Source: Blautia schinkii DSM 10518 (lineage in GTDB: Bacteria > Bacillota > Clostridia > Lachnospirales > Lachnospiraceae). From it: a DNA stretch of 64,000 bases. The notes beneath the pieces are model-generated. The model did not search any database, was not told the DNA's origin, and saw nothing but the letters and a program-made list of their open reading frames with translations. Both the position numbers and the translations under genes were made by a program. Positions 22,896-30,589 of this stretch are shown here, piece after piece (position 1 is the stretch's first letter; every line of letters starts with the position of its first letter). The DNA is taken from positions 1 through 64,000 of the forward strand of contig JNKJ01000009.1 of the NCBI GenBank assembly GCA_000702025.1, given 5' to 3'.

Positions 22896-24428
22896 CTACA
22901 AATTCACTTCCCTGCCCTCGATATTCCTGCAGAATGCCCGGTCATGTTCCACAGCCAGAAGCGTAAACTCCGACTTCCCGATCAACTCCTCAATCTGCAT
23001 TCTGGAAAACACATCGATATAGTTCAGAGGCTCATCCCAAATATAAAGATGTGCCCTTTTACACATACTCTGAGCGAGCAGAACCTTCTTTTTCTGTCCT
23101 GCACTCAGAGCCTCCATCTCATGCTCCAGATGCTCCCTGGAAAAGTCCAGTTTGCGCAGCAGGGTGAAAAACACGGTTTCATCAATTCCCTGCTCTCTGG
23201 CAAACGCTCTCAGATTCCCCCGCAGAAAAGAGGCGTCCTGAGGCACATAGGAAATCACCAGCCCCGCTGCAGTCGTAAGGCAGCCTCCCGTTATCTCCGG
23301 AATCGTACCGTCGAACAGACATCCACGTCCCGAAGCAGCGGCCGCCTGCCTGATTACAGCCTTCAGCACACTGCTCTTACCGCATCCGTTTCTGCCCCGG
23401 AGAAAAACCTTCTCTCCCTTACGAAGGACAAAGGAAAAATCCTCAAGTGCCGTTTTCCCCGGATATGCCAGCGTACATTCCCTGGCCTCCACAAATACCT
23501 GCTTATGGTGCTCCAACGGCAAAATTTTAAGACTCTCGGGCTCCTCCAGATTTTTGAGCAGCTCCTTTTTCTCGTCGATGGCGCGCTCCTGCCTCCGCTC
23601 CAGATTTTTCCGCCTCATCTGCATTTTCCGGGACTTTTCTCCCAGATAAGCACGGGTACTAATATTAAAATGAGAATCCAGCGGGTTCTTCCTGATTTTC
23701 TTCGACTCTACCTGATCTGCCCAGCCCCCTGATTTCCGGGCGGCAGATTCGAGACGGCCGATTTCCTTTTTAAGCTTCTCATTTTCTTTAAGCTCATAAG
23801 CGTCCTGCTTCTGCTTATCCTCCCACCAGGCAGAAAAATTGCCCTGGCGGATTTCCATATCCTCCCGGTTGAGGACCATCACGTGATCCACGCACATATC
23901 GAGCAGTTCTCTGTCATGAGATACAAGGATAAAACCCTTTTTCCTCTGCAGATACTCCCCGATCGCCTCCCGGGCCTCCACATCCAAATGATTGGTCGGC
24001 TCGTCAATGAGAAGAAAGCCGCTCTCTTTCGCAAACAATACCGCAAGGAGCAGCTTTGTCTGCTGACCATTGCTCAAGGTATGGAACGGACGGTATAAAA
24101 CCTCGGTATTCAGCTTCAGCAGATTACATTCACGGCATACCTTCCACAGCTCATACCCCGAATCCACCTCTTCCACTGTCTCAATCGTAAGTTTTTCCAG
24201 ATTCGTCACAATAGGCGGGAAATATTCGGGCACGACGGGCACAAAGATACTGCCCTTTCCTTCCAGCTCTCCCATGAGGAGGCGCAGAAGAGTCGTCTTT
24301 CCCTTGCCATTTCGTGCAATAAGTCCCAATTTCCAGTCCGTATCAAGCCGGAAGGACAATTCCTCGAACACATTTTCAGGACTTCCCTCGTACGCAAATG
24401 ATAAATGATCTGCCTGTATCATAGCCAT
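22896..24428 (-). CDS. ABC-F ribosomal protection/antibiotic-resistance-type ATPase (Lsa/Vga-like)
   Basis: 510 residues with two ATP-binding cassettes and no membrane segments. NBD1 has Walker A GKGKTTLLRL, signature LSNGQQTKLLLAV and Walker B LLIDEPTNHLD; NBD2 has GRNGCGKSSVLKA, LSAGQKKKVLLA and IWDEPLNYIDV. The interdomain linker (about residues 210-310) is long and basic (RKMQMRRKNLERRQER), as in Lsa/Vga-type proteins that dislodge lincosamides, streptogramin A or pleuromutilins from the ribosome. The start at 24428 follows GAAGGAGG; the longer frame lacks one. An attenuator leader supports drug-inducible control. Substrate range cannot be read from sequence. Confidence 0.85.
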   Translation of the reverse strand: MAMIQADHLSFAYEGSPENVFEELSFRLDTDWKLGLIARNGKGKTTLLRLLMGELEGKGSIFVPVVPEYFPPIVTNLEKLTIETVEEVDSGYELWKVCRECNLLKLNTEVLYRPFHTLSNGQQTKLLLAVLFAKESGFLLIDEPTNHLDVEAREAIGEYLQRKKGFILVSHDRELLDMCVDHVMVLNREDMEIRQGNFSAWWEDKQKQDAYELKENEKLKKEIGRLESAARKSGGWADQVESKKIRKNPLDSHFNISTRAYLGEKSRKMQMRRKNLERRQERAIDEKKELLKNLEEPESLKILPLEHHKQVFVEARECTLAYPGKTALEDFSFVLRKGEKVFLRGRNGCGKSSVLKAVIRQAAAASGRGCLFDGTIPEITGGCLTTAAGLVISYVPQDASFLRGNLRAFAREQGIDETVFFTLLRKLDFSREHLEHEMEALSAGQKKKVLLAQSMCKRAHLYIWDEPLNYIDVFSRMQIEELIGKSEFTLLAVEHDRAFCRNIEGREVNL

Positions 24429-24540
24429 AAAAAAACCTCCTTCACACGCAGCAGAAATCTTCCATTGCCATGAAGAAGGTACACACAGTCCTACAGACAG
24501 AGTACGCCAAAATCTGCGTCCCAGCCTGCAGTTCTGCAAA

Positions 24541-24567
24541 AAGAAAAAGCGGCATAACAGCCGCTTC
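24541..24567 (-). terminator. Attenuator terminator in the ABC-F leader
   Basis: Minus-strand AAGCGGC-tgttat-GCCGCTT followed by TTTCTTTTT, between the leader peptide frame and the ABC-F start. Confidence 0.8.
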
Positions 24568-24682
24568 CACTTCGCCCTTTATTTACATAGGTTATGTCGT
24601 CATGGAAATCACTCTTATTCCTGCTGCGTTATTTAAACAGACTTCTCCCGTCTGTCTGTAAACGCCATGTGTAATTCATACA

Positions 24683-24703
24683 TCAGCAAGAAATAATAAT
24701 CAT
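24683..24703 (-). CDS. Leader peptide MIIISC of the ABC-F attenuator
   Basis: Six codons and a stop, with ribosome site GAGAGGAG 9-10 bases ahead. The stop TGA overlaps the ATG of a second 16-codon frame (MYELHMAFTDRREKSV) within the leader. It lies ~26 bases after the expected transcription start. Hydrophobic short peptides of this kind are typical stall sequences; coding is not proven. Confidence 0.55.
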   Translation of the reverse strand: MIIISC

Positions 24704-24735
24704 TCCCACAACTCCTCTCATAATTAACTAACCCG

Positions 24736-24764
24736 ATGATATCACGCCCGGGCAAGGCTGTCAA
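24736..24764 (-). promoter_or_regulatory. ABC-F operon promoter
   Basis: TTGACA (24759-24764) and TATCAT (24736-24741) on the minus strand, spacer 17. Confidence 0.8.
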
Positions 24765-24819
24765 GCTCTATACAACTTTTCAAGGCTCTTTACAACCTTC
24801 AAAACCCGATAATAATACT

Positions 24820-26358
24820 CTATAACGAAACTCCGGAGAACAACATTTTCGCTGTCTCCTCATCTGCTTTTATCGATAAGCCTTTTTCATACACAGTCTC
24901 ATTGAGAATACATTCGAGAAGATGTGTTTCATCAAGCTTCGTCCAGAAAATAATCTGACGGTTATCCGAGTCATTTCCAAAGGAATAGTCTACGGTAATA
25001 TAAGAGATTGTTTTTCCATCCACTGTAAAGCTACCCGGACCATCACACTTGATTGACTGATAGCCATACTCTTCATAATCATCCTGCTGCGCAAGATAAG
25101 TGTCTATGTAGTCGTCCTCCGTATAATACTCACTCATTCCTACGATTGTGTAAGAAGCGGACACATAGCTGTCATCCCCCGTGTTCTCTTTGCTGAAGGC
25201 AAAGTAACTGCTGTTCATGTAATCTTCCTTGAAACCGTCCGGCACCATAATATCTACAGAAGCCTCATTCGCATAGTCTGTAATTGCATAGGAACCGTCC
25301 GCATTCTGCTTCGGTGCATTCTGTCCATCCACAAGACTGTCTGGTTCCAGAGGCTCCTGATCGTCCCCTTGCGTCTCACCTTCCGGCAGGGATCCGTCCG
25401 GCTCATCTTCTGCGCCTTGAGCATCAGTACCCGCTGCAGCTTCGCCCGCAACCCCGCTTCCATCCTCACCCGTCGTACCCGTACCGCCGCTCTCCTGCCC
25501 GGTCAGGCCCTTCTGGAAATCCTCCAGAAGTTCTTCGTTCGAGCTATCCTTAGCTGCCAGGGCTTCCTCCGGAATTTCAATCTTATCAATATTATTGTAC
25601 TCCTTGATGTTTGCTGTTAAGGTACAATTATCAATACCAATCTCCGGCTCATTCTCACCATGCTCAGGATTGAGATCCTTAATTCCGTCCTTTAATTCAA
25701 AGCTGAAAAATGCAGGAAGCTTATCCTCCTTATAAACCTTCAGCACAACGTCCGCCTCAAGGTCATCCAGCGAGATCCCCTCCAGATTATCCTCCATCAA
25801 TTCTTCTTCCATCATATCCCCGACACTGTTTACAGCCTTCTTTACATCTTCTCCGGTAATGGTCGTTCGCATCACATAGGCATCCTTGCCATTGACCTTT
25901 TCCGTCTTTTCGTCAAGGACAATTCGGTCGTAGTCCTCATCAAATAAATTCTTGGTGGTTTTCTTATCTTCCGGCTTATCAATATCTGTCTCACTTTTAT
26001 TCCATTCATCTCCAACCTTGGCGTAGAGGATCATCTTATCGTCCTCCTCCACACCGTAAAGCTCCATGTCCATGCTGAACTTCAAGAGACTCATACTCAT
26101 TGTGCCATTGAAGTGAAATGCACCCGGGTCAAGCACAGCCTCCCAGTCACCCTGCAGGCCCATATCTATCCCCATGGAAATACCGCTCTGGCCAATAGTG
26201 ACCCCTAAGCCCATATCTACATCTCCCATAGCGGATTTTACTTCCTTGACACTCTTCTGCATATCCTCAGAAATTTTCTGCACATTTTCTGTCCCGCAGC
26301 CTGCGGCTGAACTGACCAAAAGAACTCCCGCCGCCAAAATCGCCACTTTTTTCTTCAT
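24820..26358 (-). CDS. Surface lipoprotein with two domains joined by an acidic low-complexity linker
   Basis: 512 residues. Signal MKKKVAILAAGVLLVSSAAGC with lipobox S-A-A-G-C, so lipid-anchored at about Cys21. Residues 30-285 form a LolA/DUF6612-like beta-rich domain (MSLLKFSMDMELYG, MILYAKVGDEWN, DAYVMRTTITGEDV). A Gly/Glu/Asp/Ala-rich linker spans about 295-360. The C-terminal ~145 residues (ANEASVDIMVPDGFKEDY ... DNRQIIFWTKLDETHLLECI) form a separate beta domain. The ATG at 26358 follows GGAGGACAGG. Function unknown; perhaps envelope binding or lipid/peptide chaperoning. Confidence 0.75.
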   Translation of the reverse strand: MKKKVAILAAGVLLVSSAAGCGTENVQKISEDMQKSVKEVKSAMGDVDMGLGVTIGQSGISMGIDMGLQGDWEAVLDPGAFHFNGTMSMSLLKFSMDMELYGVEEDDKMILYAKVGDEWNKSETDIDKPEDKKTTKNLFDEDYDRIVLDEKTEKVNGKDAYVMRTTITGEDVKKAVNSVGDMMEEELMEDNLEGISLDDLEADVVLKVYKEDKLPAFFSFELKDGIKDLNPEHGENEPEIGIDNCTLTANIKEYNNIDKIEIPEEALAAKDSSNEELLEDFQKGLTGQESGGTGTTGEDGSGVAGEAAAGTDAQGAEDEPDGSLPEGETQGDDQEPLEPDSLVDGQNAPKQNADGSYAITDYANEASVDIMVPDGFKEDYMNSSYFAFSKENTGDDSYVSASYTIVGMSEYYTEDDYIDTYLAQQDDYEEYGYQSIKCDGPGSFTVDGKTISYITVDYSFGNDSDNRQIIFWTKLDETHLLECILNETVYEKGLSIKADEETAKMLFSGVSL

Positions 26359-26417
26359 ATCCTGTCCTCCATCATTATATTCGTTTTCAATTGCATCCAA
26401 CGTCAGAATATAATTAC

Positions 26418-26446
26418 ATTTTATCTCAAAAGGCAGAACCTGTCAA
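26418..26446 (-). promoter_or_regulatory. Lipoprotein gene promoter
   Basis: TTGACA (26441-26446) and TAAAAT (26418-26423) on the minus strand, 17-base spacer. Confidence 0.8.
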
Positions 26447-26568
26447 ACAATTACGCAGGAATTCTCAGCATATCTAATGCAATTTTCAGCAAATTTTGCT
26501 CAATTCTCCAGATGAATTTTCAGCAATCCAATCCACAGCAAATGCAGCAGCCTTAATCTTTTTATATT

Positions 26569-27531
26569 TTAATATTTCACACCTTTCCAATAAACCGGCG
26601 TGCTCACCTCCGCAATCTCAGGCAGCACCACGTCCTTGAGCGCCCATTTCCTATACTCCTCAAATCCGGTACGGTCCACGATATAACCGATATGCTCTTT
26701 ACCGCCAGGTGCCTGGGGATTGATATAATGCTTCACGTAATCATACGTATTAAGGATGATCTTCACAATACTATCCTCATCTGCCCACTTGATGAAATCC
26801 TCTCCAAGCCTTGGATTTCTCTTACCAGACCTGCCGAATAAGGTAAGGCGGTAATATTTCTTATCACTTCTCGTCCATGCCCTGGTGGGGCAATTGATCA
26901 CGCACTCTCCGCAGCCGATACACTTCTCTTCATTTCGCACGGGCCTATAGTTTACGGTCTGTAAAGCCTCCACGGATTTCTGCCTGCATGCCTTGACACA
27001 AGCTCCGCAGTTCACGCAGCGGTCAGGCTCAAACCGGGGCAGAGTCATCCCCAGGATTCCGAAATCATGCATCCGCACCTTGGCACAATCGTTGGGGCAT
27101 CCTGTAAGCGCAATCTTAAAATGCAGATCATTCGGGAAAACAGCTTTCTCAATCCTCTGGGCAAAAGCAGTGGTATCATAACACGCAAAGGGACAGACAC
27201 GGTTGCCGATACACGCAATGATGTTTCTCGTACCGGACGCAGAATATCCCGTCCCCGGTATCTCCTGATTAATATTCAAACCCTCGATGATGGGCTGAAG
27301 CTTTTCATTGACCTCCGGCATTTTCTCATAAGGTATGCCCGGGATCTCAAAGCCCTGCCTGTTGGTAATATGTATCTTCCCGTTGCCGTAGGTTTCCGCA
27401 ATCTCCTGCAGCAGAGAAAGATATTTGGCATCCATATGTCCGCCGGGTACGCGGATACGGGAAGCGGTAAAGCCTCTGACCTTCGTAACGCGGAAGGCAT
27501 TCTTTTTTAATTTTTTTGTATTGATATCCAT
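26569..27531 (-). CDS. asrC: Anaerobic sulfite reductase subunit C
   Basis: 320 residues. The siroheme/4Fe-4S half-site motifs are CIGNRVCPFACYDT and TGCPNDCAKVRMHDFG. A two-cluster ferredoxin insert is CVNCGACVKACRQKSV and CIGCGECVINCPTRA. AsrC is the catalytic subunit reducing sulfite to sulfide with electrons from AsrAB. Ribosome site AGGAGG; 13 bases after asrB. Normal length. Confidence 0.96.
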   Translation of the reverse strand: MDINTKKLKKNAFRVTKVRGFTASRIRVPGGHMDAKYLSLLQEIAETYGNGKIHITNRQGFEIPGIPYEKMPEVNEKLQPIIEGLNINQEIPGTGYSASGTRNIIACIGNRVCPFACYDTTAFAQRIEKAVFPNDLHFKIALTGCPNDCAKVRMHDFGILGMTLPRFEPDRCVNCGACVKACRQKSVEALQTVNYRPVRNEEKCIGCGECVINCPTRAWTRSDKKYYRLTLFGRSGKRNPRLGEDFIKWADEDSIVKIILNTYDYVKHYINPQAPGGKEHIGYIVDRTGFEEYRKWALKDVVLPEIAEVSTPVYWKGVKY

Positions 27532-27544
27532 TTCCTGTATCCTC

Positions 27545-28339
27545 CTAATCTATGAGATTTTTTCCTTCCGTATAGTTGAACACCGGTCCGTCCAGGCACA
27601 CATAACGGTCCTGAATTTTGCAGTGGCCGCATTTTCCAAGGCCGCAGCACATTTTACGTTCATAGGAAATCCAGATATTTTCCTCCTGAAAGCCGCGATC
27701 AAGAAGTCCCTGTACAGTAAATTTCATCATCATAGGAGGACCGACCACTATGGCCACAGCCTCCTGCACCACATCAAGACGGATCTGTGGGATGTACTGG
27801 GTCACAAGACCAATCTGACAGGAGGTATCCCCTTCTGCACAGTCCACAGTAAGAATGACATCCATCGCCTTTTTCCACTTGGCAAAATCTTCTACAAAGA
27901 GAATATCATTCGGTGTCTTAAATCCGGCCACAAGCGTCATATTCTTTTTCTCCTGCGGATGGGCCGCAAAATAGTCCACGATTCCCTTCACCGGTGAAAG
28001 TCCAGTTCCTCCTGCGATTACCACCAGCTCTTTATCCTTATAGTTATCAATATCAAAACCATTGCCATAAGGACCGCGCAGAAACAAACGGTCACCCACA
28101 TACCGCTCAAATACTTCATTTGTCACGCGTCCCACTCTGCGGATTGTGAGATCTACCGTACCCTCACCGATACCGCTCACAGAAATCGGAGCCTCTCCGT
28201 ATTTTGGAATCGACACTTCGAAAAACTGTCCGGGCTTAACTTCTCCCTCATAAGTCATGCGGAACGTATACTCAATGGCTGTATGCTTGATCACCTCTTT
28301 GATTTCGGATAAAAATGGTACATATGTATTTTCCATCAT
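27545..28339 (-). CDS. asrB: Anaerobic sulfite reductase subunit B (FAD/NAD oxidoreductase)
   Basis: 264 residues of the ferredoxin-NADP reductase-like fold: FLRGPYGNGF and AGGTGLSPVKGIVDYF bind FAD and NAD(P)H, VGPPMMMKF follows, and CGLGKCGHCK ... CLDGPVF at the C-terminus binds an iron-sulfur cluster. It passes electrons from NADH to AsrA/AsrC. The start overlaps the asrA stop by 4 bases (ATGA), indicating coupled translation. Confidence 0.95.
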   Translation of the reverse strand: MMENTYVPFLSEIKEVIKHTAIEYTFRMTYEGEVKPGQFFEVSIPKYGEAPISVSGIGEGTVDLTIRRVGRVTNEVFERYVGDRLFLRGPYGNGFDIDNYKDKELVVIAGGTGLSPVKGIVDYFAAHPQEKKNMTLVAGFKTPNDILFVEDFAKWKKAMDVILTVDCAEGDTSCQIGLVTQYIPQIRLDVVQEAVAIVVGPPMMMKFTVQGLLDRGFQEENIWISYERKMCCGLGKCGHCKIQDRYVCLDGPVFNYTEGKNLID

Positions 28340-29352
28340 GATTCTGACACCTCCTCCATGGCCTTCTCCAGCTTATTGATACAGTTGGAAAAAGAGATAT
28401 ATTCCGGGCAGATGTCATCACATCGGCCGCAGCCCACACACATGTGATAGCCATTTCTCTCCTTATAATCCCAAACCTTGTGCAGCACCTTAAAACGCAT
28501 CCGCTCCCCGTTTTTACGACGGTAGGTACCGCCTCCGGCCACGTCGGTAAAGCCGTCCACCATACAGGAGGCCCAAACACGTTTTCTCTCGCCGACTTTT
28601 CCGTTTTCGGAATAAAAAAGATCCTGCATGGTAAAGCAGGTACAGGTAGGACAGACAAAATTGCATCTGCCGCAGGCAATACAACGGGTGTCATACTCAT
28701 CCCACATGGTACTTTTCGCAATCGAAGCATCCAGATGATCCGGAATATTTACCTTCACCTTATTTTCGGTCACATGGCACGGAGCCACCTCCAGTTCAGC
28801 ATGAGGCAGGGCCTTAAGAATTTCTGCAAAGGCCTCATCCTTACAATCCAGATAATAAAAATCACCCTTTTTATCCACACTCACACTATAATTGTCCGCC
28901 TGATCACTTCCCATATCCCCACAAAAGCAGTTATCAAAGGACACGGCGCAGCCCATAAGTACAAATTTCACATTTTCACGAAGGCGGCGGTAATAATAGT
29001 CGGCCGGGCCATTCTTTAAATACATGTCATCCAACCTTTTTACTGCATGCAGATCGCAGCTCCGAAGAAAGATAACCGCGCCCTTTTTGCGCGGAACATC
29101 TGCCTCCTTCACCTGCTCCTCTGTGAAATAGAACAGGGTTTCAGAAACCGGCAGCAGCACCTCTTTAAAGGAATAATCGGATTTACGGTCAAATACGATA
29201 TCCTCTGCCCGCCGGATTTCCCCATAACGGATACAATCTGTATCCGAAAACGTATTGCCTCCCTGATAGCATTTGGGAGCATAGATCAGATACTCTTTCG
29301 TCAGCTCTGACAGCATGGCATTAAAGCCCTCTTCATTCAACTGATATCCCAT
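28336..29352 (-). CDS. asrA: Anaerobic sulfite reductase subunit A (4Fe-4S electron-transfer subunit)
   Basis: 338 residues, full length. It carries two cysteine clusters, CIACGRCNFVCPTCTC and CVGCGRCDDICPEY, near residues 220-310, typical of AsrA. It is first in asrABC; ribosome site GGAG 9 bases before the ATG. A Crp/Fnr-type dyad lies at -41.5 of its promoter and the regulator gene is immediately upstream, so expression is probably activator-controlled by redox, anaerobiosis or sulfite. Confidence 0.95.
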   Translation of the reverse strand: MGYQLNEEGFNAMLSELTKEYLIYAPKCYQGGNTFSDTDCIRYGEIRRAEDIVFDRKSDYSFKEVLLPVSETLFYFTEEQVKEADVPRKKGAVIFLRSCDLHAVKRLDDMYLKNGPADYYYRRLRENVKFVLMGCAVSFDNCFCGDMGSDQADNYSVSVDKKGDFYYLDCKDEAFAEILKALPHAELEVAPCHVTENKVKVNIPDHLDASIAKSTMWDEYDTRCIACGRCNFVCPTCTCFTMQDLFYSENGKVGERKRVWASCMVDGFTDVAGGGTYRRKNGERMRFKVLHKVWDYKERNGYHMCVGCGRCDDICPEYISFSNCINKLEKAMEEVSES

Positions 29353-29384
29353 AGCGATTTCTCCATTTCTCTTTTGATGGAAAA

Positions 29385-29390
29385 ATCATA
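29385..29390 (-). promoter_or_regulatory. -10 element of the asrABC promoter
   Basis: TATGAT at 29385-29390 (minus strand), overlapping a second TATGAT at 29390-29395. There is no good -35 hexamer, as expected of an activator-dependent promoter; start expected near 29378. Confidence 0.5.
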
Positions 29391-29411
29391 TCATAACAGA
29401 ACATATTTTTC

Positions 29412-29427
29412 CGTGAGCAATCTCACG
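29412..29427. promoter_or_regulatory. Crp/Fnr-family operator upstream of asrA
   Basis: Perfect dyad CGTGAG-CAAT-CTCACG centred at 29419.5, about 41.5 bases before the predicted start, the classic class II activator position. It overlaps the stop codon of the adjacent Crp/Fnr-like gene. The TGAG/CTCA half-sites resemble but are not identical to Fnr or Crp consensus. Confidence 0.6.
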
Positions 29428-30109
29428 ATTCATGAAAAAATTCCAGCAGCCGGTTCTTATCCGGAATAAAAAAGGTTTTCCCCCTGACCACAATCACCCC
29501 CAGGGTATTCAGTTTTTTCACAACTCTGGACACAGTCTCGCGTTTAGAACCTGCCATATTTGCCAGAAGGGTAATAGAAAGATCAAATGGAATACGTGTA
29601 CCTCCCTTTTCCGCCACTCCGTAATCCTTTGCAAGCTTCCAGAGCTTTGCCGCAATCTGCTGTTCCAGCCGCACCGAATTGTTTGTATTCTTCATTTGAT
29701 GGTAAAGCCGCCGGATCTTCACTGCCATAGAGCGCATGACAGCCTCGGAAAGTCCGGCGTCCTGACGCATAAAAAATTTCATATCCTTCACAGGAATTTT
29801 TACAATTACAGCCTCAGTAAGCGTCATAGCTGTGGCTGATGCGCTCTGGCCGTCCACGACCACCTCATTGAGCATCTCTCCCTCCTTGCAGAAAAAGATG
29901 ATCCGCTCCTCCTCATGGTGATTCAGCTTTGAGAGATACACAAGCCCTTTTGCAACGAAATAAAAAGTACCGATATCCTCTTTTTCCCGGAAAATCAGCT
30001 CATTTTTCCCATATGTACGCAGTACGGCGCAGGACAATACAGAAGCCATTGTGGCCGGAGACGCAGCGGCGAATACGGTTGTATTTTCTAATGCCTGATG
30101 GATATTCAT
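29423..30109 (-). CDS. Crp/Fnr family transcriptional regulator, probable asr activator
   Basis: 228 residues. The N-terminal cyclic-nucleotide-binding-like beta roll (KNELIFREKEDIGTFYFVAKGLVYL ... EMLNEVVVDGQSASATAMTLTEAVI, in two stretches) is followed by a dimerisation helix and the Crp winged helix ITLLANMAGSKRETVSRVVKKL. No N-terminal cysteine cluster, so it is not a classical Fe-S Fnr. The second of two ATGs (30109) has proper spacing to AAGGAGG. It is placed just ahead of asrABC with its stop inside the putative operator. Confidence 0.87.
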   Translation of the reverse strand: MNIHQALENTTVFAAASPATMASVLSCAVLRTYGKNELIFREKEDIGTFYFVAKGLVYLSKLNHHEEERIIFFCKEGEMLNEVVVDGQSASATAMTLTEAVIVKIPVKDMKFFMRQDAGLSEAVMRSMAVKIRRLYHQMKNTNNSVRLEQQIAAKLWKLAKDYGVAEKGGTRIPFDLSITLLANMAGSKRETVSRVVKKLNTLGVIVVRGKTFFIPDKNRLLEFFHES

Positions 30110-30139
30110 CTGCATTCCTCCTTAATATCAGATTCTAAA

Positions 30140-30176
30140 AAGAAAACCTGATGCTGTTTAGGGATACAGCACCAGG
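30140..30176 (-). terminator. Terminator of the chemotaxis operon
   Basis: Minus-strand CCTGGTGCTGT pairs with ACAGCATCAGG (one GU pair) and is followed by TTTTCTTTTT. The 5' arm includes the last codons of cheW. Confidence 0.85.
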
Positions 30177-30589
30177 CTTTCCAAAGTTTTCTCCACATCT
30201 ATCACGGAATAGAGCTTTTCCTCGACCTGATAGATTTCTTTTTCCTTCCAAATTTCTCCCTCAGCAGTTTCCGGCAGATTTTCAATCTTTTTCACTTCAT
30301 CCAGAGTGACTATAAAGGCATCCGCTGAAATCACTATCCCCAGCATATAACGCTGATGCCGGAGAATCATGATCATGGTCTTATCCTCTGCTTTCAGCTC
30401 CTCCTCAAGAAAAATAACAGGAATGATCGATCCTTTATAATTAGACATTCCCACAAACTCCCGCGGAAGACAAGGAATCGGCGTAATCTGCATAGACTGG
30501 GTGATCTCCTGTACATAAGAGAATTCCACCGCATAGCTTTTCCTTATACCCGGTATACAGAGAATTTCATTAATTACGGCTTCTGCCAT
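30158..30589 (-). CDS. cheW: CheW coupling protein
   Basis: 143 residues, a single CheW SH3-like domain (ITPIPCLPREFVGMSNYKGSI split across 52-72, PVIFLEEEL, MLGIVISADAF). It couples chemoreceptors to CheA. Ribosome site GGGAGGG before the ATG at 30589; the start lies 20 bases inside the end of cheA, so translation is coupled. Last gene of the operon. Confidence 0.9.
   Translation of the reverse strand: MAEAVINEILCIPGIRKSYAVEFSYVQEITQSMQITPIPCLPREFVGMSNYKGSIIPVIFLEEELKAEDKTMIMILRHQRYMLGIVISADAFIVTLDEVKKIENLPETAEGEIWKEKEIYQVEEKLYSVIDVEKTLESLVLYP

Larger units (their letters stand above)
24429..24729 (-). promoter_or_regulatory. Ribosome-mediated attenuation leader of the ABC-F gene
   Basis: A ~300-base leader contains a leader peptide frame (24683-24703), a hairpin built on ACAGAC/GTCTGT (near 24635-24660) and an intrinsic terminator (24541-24567). 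A downstream TCTGTCTGT (around 24491-24499) is perfectly complementary to ACAGACAGA at about 24650-24658 and could form a competing structure. This layout is the one known for inducible ABC-F and erm genes, where drug-stalled ribosomes on the leader peptide prevent termination. Confidence 0.65.
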
